In this document: positions 61,112 through 64,000 of the stretch, one piece after another | Layout: every line of letters starts with the position of its first letter | Position numbering within the stretch: the first letter of the stretch is position 1 | Assembly: GCA_019321725.1 (NCBI GenBank) | Contig: CM033108.1 | Location: forward strand, 2,550,001 to 2,614,000 | From: Paulownia fortunei | Taxonomy: Eukaryota > Streptophyta > Magnoliopsida > Lamiales > Paulowniaceae | Direction of reading: 5' to 3' | Length of the DNA stretch: 64,000 nt | Notes under the pieces: generated by a model | What the model was told of the DNA's origin: nothing | Databases searched by the model: none | What the model saw: only the letters and a program-made list of their open reading frames with translations | Program-made: the position numbers and the translations under genes

Positions 61112-62780
61112 CATGTCATACAATTACTCAATGTGATCACACCAAGTGGATAACATTTTTTGGACAAGATAGGTTATATTAAAAAGAAACTTTATTATGA
61201 AATAATTGAAAAGATACTTTATACTTATGGCTTTTAAGATCTTACTACTTTACAATTGTTGTTTTGTATGATTCTATATATCTTCTTTATGATATGATTT
61301 AAAATTCTTAGTCTTATTAGTCGTCAACTACTTGCACTACATTATTCAAAATATTGCACAAGAAAAAGCTCCAAACATTTAGAAATTGACTAATTCTATA
61401 ACAGTTCGCGTATAACTTATGGGAACTTTGAAAGTCAATAGTTACATCAAACTATTGAAAGTTTGCCACAAAATAAAAAAAAGATTTCACAATAAAGGTC
61501 TTCTCAAACAACATCAGAACAAGATTTGATGGTGCTATCTTGCATGGCATATGGATACATTCTTTTATTTGCGACAAACTATCATTAGTTACAATGTAAT
61601 ATTGGTCTTTCTATAGATCACCATAAAGTTATTCACATAAACTAATCAGTGTATATGTTTAAATAAATCAATGTTGTATTTGAATGGAGAGATTTGGATA
61701 TGAGAAAGGGATTTGGAACTAAATATTTCAGATGACTCCAATATTAAGTGAATTTTAAATCCACTATAATTATGGAAAAAATAGCTGAAAGTGGGTATTA
61801 AAAAGATTTGAAATCCCTTGTAACTTAAAACTATCCAAACAAGTCCACTAAATTTATTATTATGAATTTGAAATTTTTGAAATTTTTTGCTCCCAAATCT
61901 TTAAATTCAAACAAAGTCCAAAAAAACAACTTTAAGATGAAGAATAATCTAAGTGTTTCTCTCTTTTTCAATGAACATATTAATCACTAAATAACATGTC
62001 AACTCTATATCATCACATGGGAGAAACTTTAGCTTATTAAAGAATTTTATTTTGGTCTGTCTCAAACAAATAAGAGGCTTCTTGAAATGGTCTTAAGTTT
62101 ATATGCTTGAAGAGTCTAAGTTAAAATGAAGCCATTTCATCAATAGAATCACACCAACATTGTTCATATTAAATTAGAAAGAACAAGACATCATATTCTT
62201 AACGACACAATTAGCTAATTAGCTTCTATGCTTAAACCATTAGGTTGCTAATCTTGGTCAATAGCAAGTGAAACAAGTTCATTGAGTGATCAAAAGGTAA
62301 AGAAATAGCATTCATTTCACTTCTTCCATCATTTAGAGTTGTTGATATCTTTGAAGTTTGATCTTTAATTTTTTTTTTCATCTAATCTTCCCTATATTTT
62401 TAGTTTGTGTTGCTTCCTGATTATCTTATTCCTCTTTTATAATTCATTTCCTATTACCATCCCATATCTGATTTAAATTTATTTTTCTAAGTCATGTGTC
62501 TTGTTCAATTGAGTATATAATTATAATTAACCATAAACACCTGCAAAGAATGATCTGGGATATGCAAATTCTCTTATTATAGGCTTTGCAAAATTAAAGA
62601 TATGAATTAAAAATCTAAAATTGACTTTGATATAAGTGAATATTTCACTTAGTTAACAGTTTGAGCAGGGGATATCAACTTGCGCCATGATATTAGTGAA
62701 AATACAATAGACCATAAAAGATTTCAATACACAATAAAATATAAAATTAAGTTAAGCAAATAAGAAGTACTACTAATTAC
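61112..62780. other. AT-rich DNA, no gene seen
   Basis: No recognisable gene or bordered repeat. It could be intron 1 of the MADS-box gene or intergenic. Confidence 0.4.
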
Positions 62781-63004
62781 CGGAGGAGGGTTTGCCTGAT
62801 TGCCCTGACGGGTCTCATGCAAAATTACAGCAGAACTTGGTGTAGGCGGGGAATCTGGTTGGGATCAATTTTTGATTGCCCTGTTTGACTCAAAGCCATA
62901 GATTGATTTGGAAGTGGTGGTCCCCCTGGTGGCATTCCAAACATCCGCTGCTGCTGCTGCTGCTGCTGCTGCATAGGACCAGGAATTGGAGGAGGTGGAG
63001 CCAC
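62781..63004 (-). pseudogene. Sec24-like (COPII coat) exon fragment, frameshifted
   Basis: A minus-strand exon with acceptor TGTAG and donor CCG|GTAATT. It encodes the proline/glutamine-rich N-terminal part of a plant Sec24-like COPII coat protein: VAPPPPIPGPM, eight Gln from CAG codons, MFGMPPGGPPLPNQ, then LSQTGQSKIDPNQIP and, in another frame, VILHETRQGNQANPPP. A single-base loss in the run CCCCGCC (about 62845-62851) shifts the frame and brings a stop. The following Sec24 exon (normally encoding DTGNCSPR...) was not found downstream, so this is a captured or relict exon, not an active gene. Confidence 0.7.
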
Positions 63005-64000
63005 CTACACATCAACACTAGATTTAGAGTGCAAAATCAAGTGATGTGATGTGTAGTACAATTCACAAAACTAGTGATTTTATTGAGCTGCAGGACCAGT
63101 AAGCAGCCAAAAGACAAGAGTAAAGGCTGAAGTGAATGCAAATTGCAATCGATCCGCACCATCCTGCTTAATATTAGTGTTTTTAGTGATTTTAGTGTTT
63201 AGATGCACAATCATCTATTTCATATTAGATAAACCCAGAAAATGAAGCACGGTCATTCATGTCAAATCTGGGATATCTGTATGAGTCTTAAAAAAGTTAA
63301 ATTCTTTCAACAGTCCAAACCATCTAACAAGAAATTAATAATTTATTTAAGAAACACTAGTTGCACGCACATGCTATGCATGTCAAACAACTGCTTACCA
63401 AAAATATTAACATTGCTTTTTTTGCAAGCAATGCAAACAAATCTCTTGCCATCTTCTCCGAAAAAATTTATTTCTTGATATTTTTGGATGAAGTCAGATA
63501 ATGCAGCACTTCTACTCCACTCATGAAGAGATTGATATTTGAATGTAACAGGTATACCTCAAACAATATAGTAAGCACATACATTGAGCACACTTTTCAT
63601 AACTAAGCATATTTCATGAAAGATGTTTAACAATAAAATCATATCAAAAGCCCAAACAAGAAAGAAAATCTTTGTAAAATATATCTAAAAGAATTAAATT
63701 TAGAATCTATGAGCCAAAAAGCATTATATGTTGCACTTTCCCAAGAAGGATATGATCAAAATAGTGTATTTCAAACTACCTTCAAACATTGCCAAGAAAG
63801 AAGGTAAGGTATTGTTTGCTTGCAAGTACTAGCCTTAAAAACGAAATAAACTTTTGGTGCTCATCTGTTCATCCTCTTCAAGCAGAGAGATGGTAAATGA
63901 AGTTTCAAGCTAACTAGACTAGCACCACTTCCCACTTGTAAGATCAATGGTCTAGTAATTATCATACTTCTTCAGAAGCAATCATTTCCCTTCCCTTCAC
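63005..64000. other. Window end, no gene seen
   Basis: AT-rich DNA without a recognisable coding exon on either strand. The MADS-domain exon expected for the minus-strand MADS gene is not here. Confidence 0.4.

Overview
The window is nuclear DNA from a flowering plant, almost certainly a eudicot. The genes are split by many short AT-rich introns with GT-AG borders. Spacers and introns hold small plant transposons and dinucleotide repeats, and every recognisable protein belongs to a plant family. I cannot name the species from the sequence.

Layout, left to right. (1) 231-7101, minus: an 11-exon TIFY/CCT/GATA zinc-finger transcription factor (357 aa), with a TE-like insertion in one intron. 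(2) 7102-10686: intergenic DNA with a Tourist-like MITE (7850-8206) and a large foldback transposon (8426-9827) with 10-bp target duplications. (3) 10687-14843, minus: a second TIFY/CCT/GATA gene (7 exons, 306 aa), a tandem paralogue of the first. (4) 14844-19600: spacer with a solo LTR (15566-15928) and a decayed costars-family gene (16972-18988, plus). (5) 19662-21074, plus: an intronless UDP-glycosyltransferase of the UGT91 type. (6) 21799-23602, minus: plastid fructose-1,6-bisphosphatase of the redox-insensitive type II (3 exons). (7) 24640-27137, minus: beta-ureidopropionase PYD3 (6 exons). (8) 28508-31562, minus: a magnesium-dependent phosphatase 1-like HAD protein (4 exons). (9) 31861-31932, minus: tRNA-Pro(UGG). 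(10) 32930-44971, minus: a ULP2-type SUMO protease (15 exons, 805 aa), with a hAT element and a Stowaway MITE in its introns. (11) 47445-52797, minus: Rab GDP dissociation inhibitor (13 exons, 445 aa). (12) 55081-58321, minus: exons 2-8 of an SVP/AGL24-like MADS-box gene with damaged splice sites. Its MADS-domain exon is not in the window; the upstream DNA carries a frameshifted Sec24-like exon fragment and an inverted-repeat element.

Exon borders were placed by reading frame plus splice consensus. All seven complete multi-exon models add up to an uninterrupted frame. The genes are not a functional cluster: they cover transcriptional regulation (two GATA genes, one MADS gene), primary metabolism (FBPase, PYD3), SUMO removal, vesicle traffic and specialised glycosylation. 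I found no biosynthetic cluster, CRISPR array or other clearly novel system. The most interesting signals are the exon-repeat tail of the first GATA protein, the foldback transposon with its third internal copy, and a set of non-canonical splice donors in the ULP2 and MADS genes.
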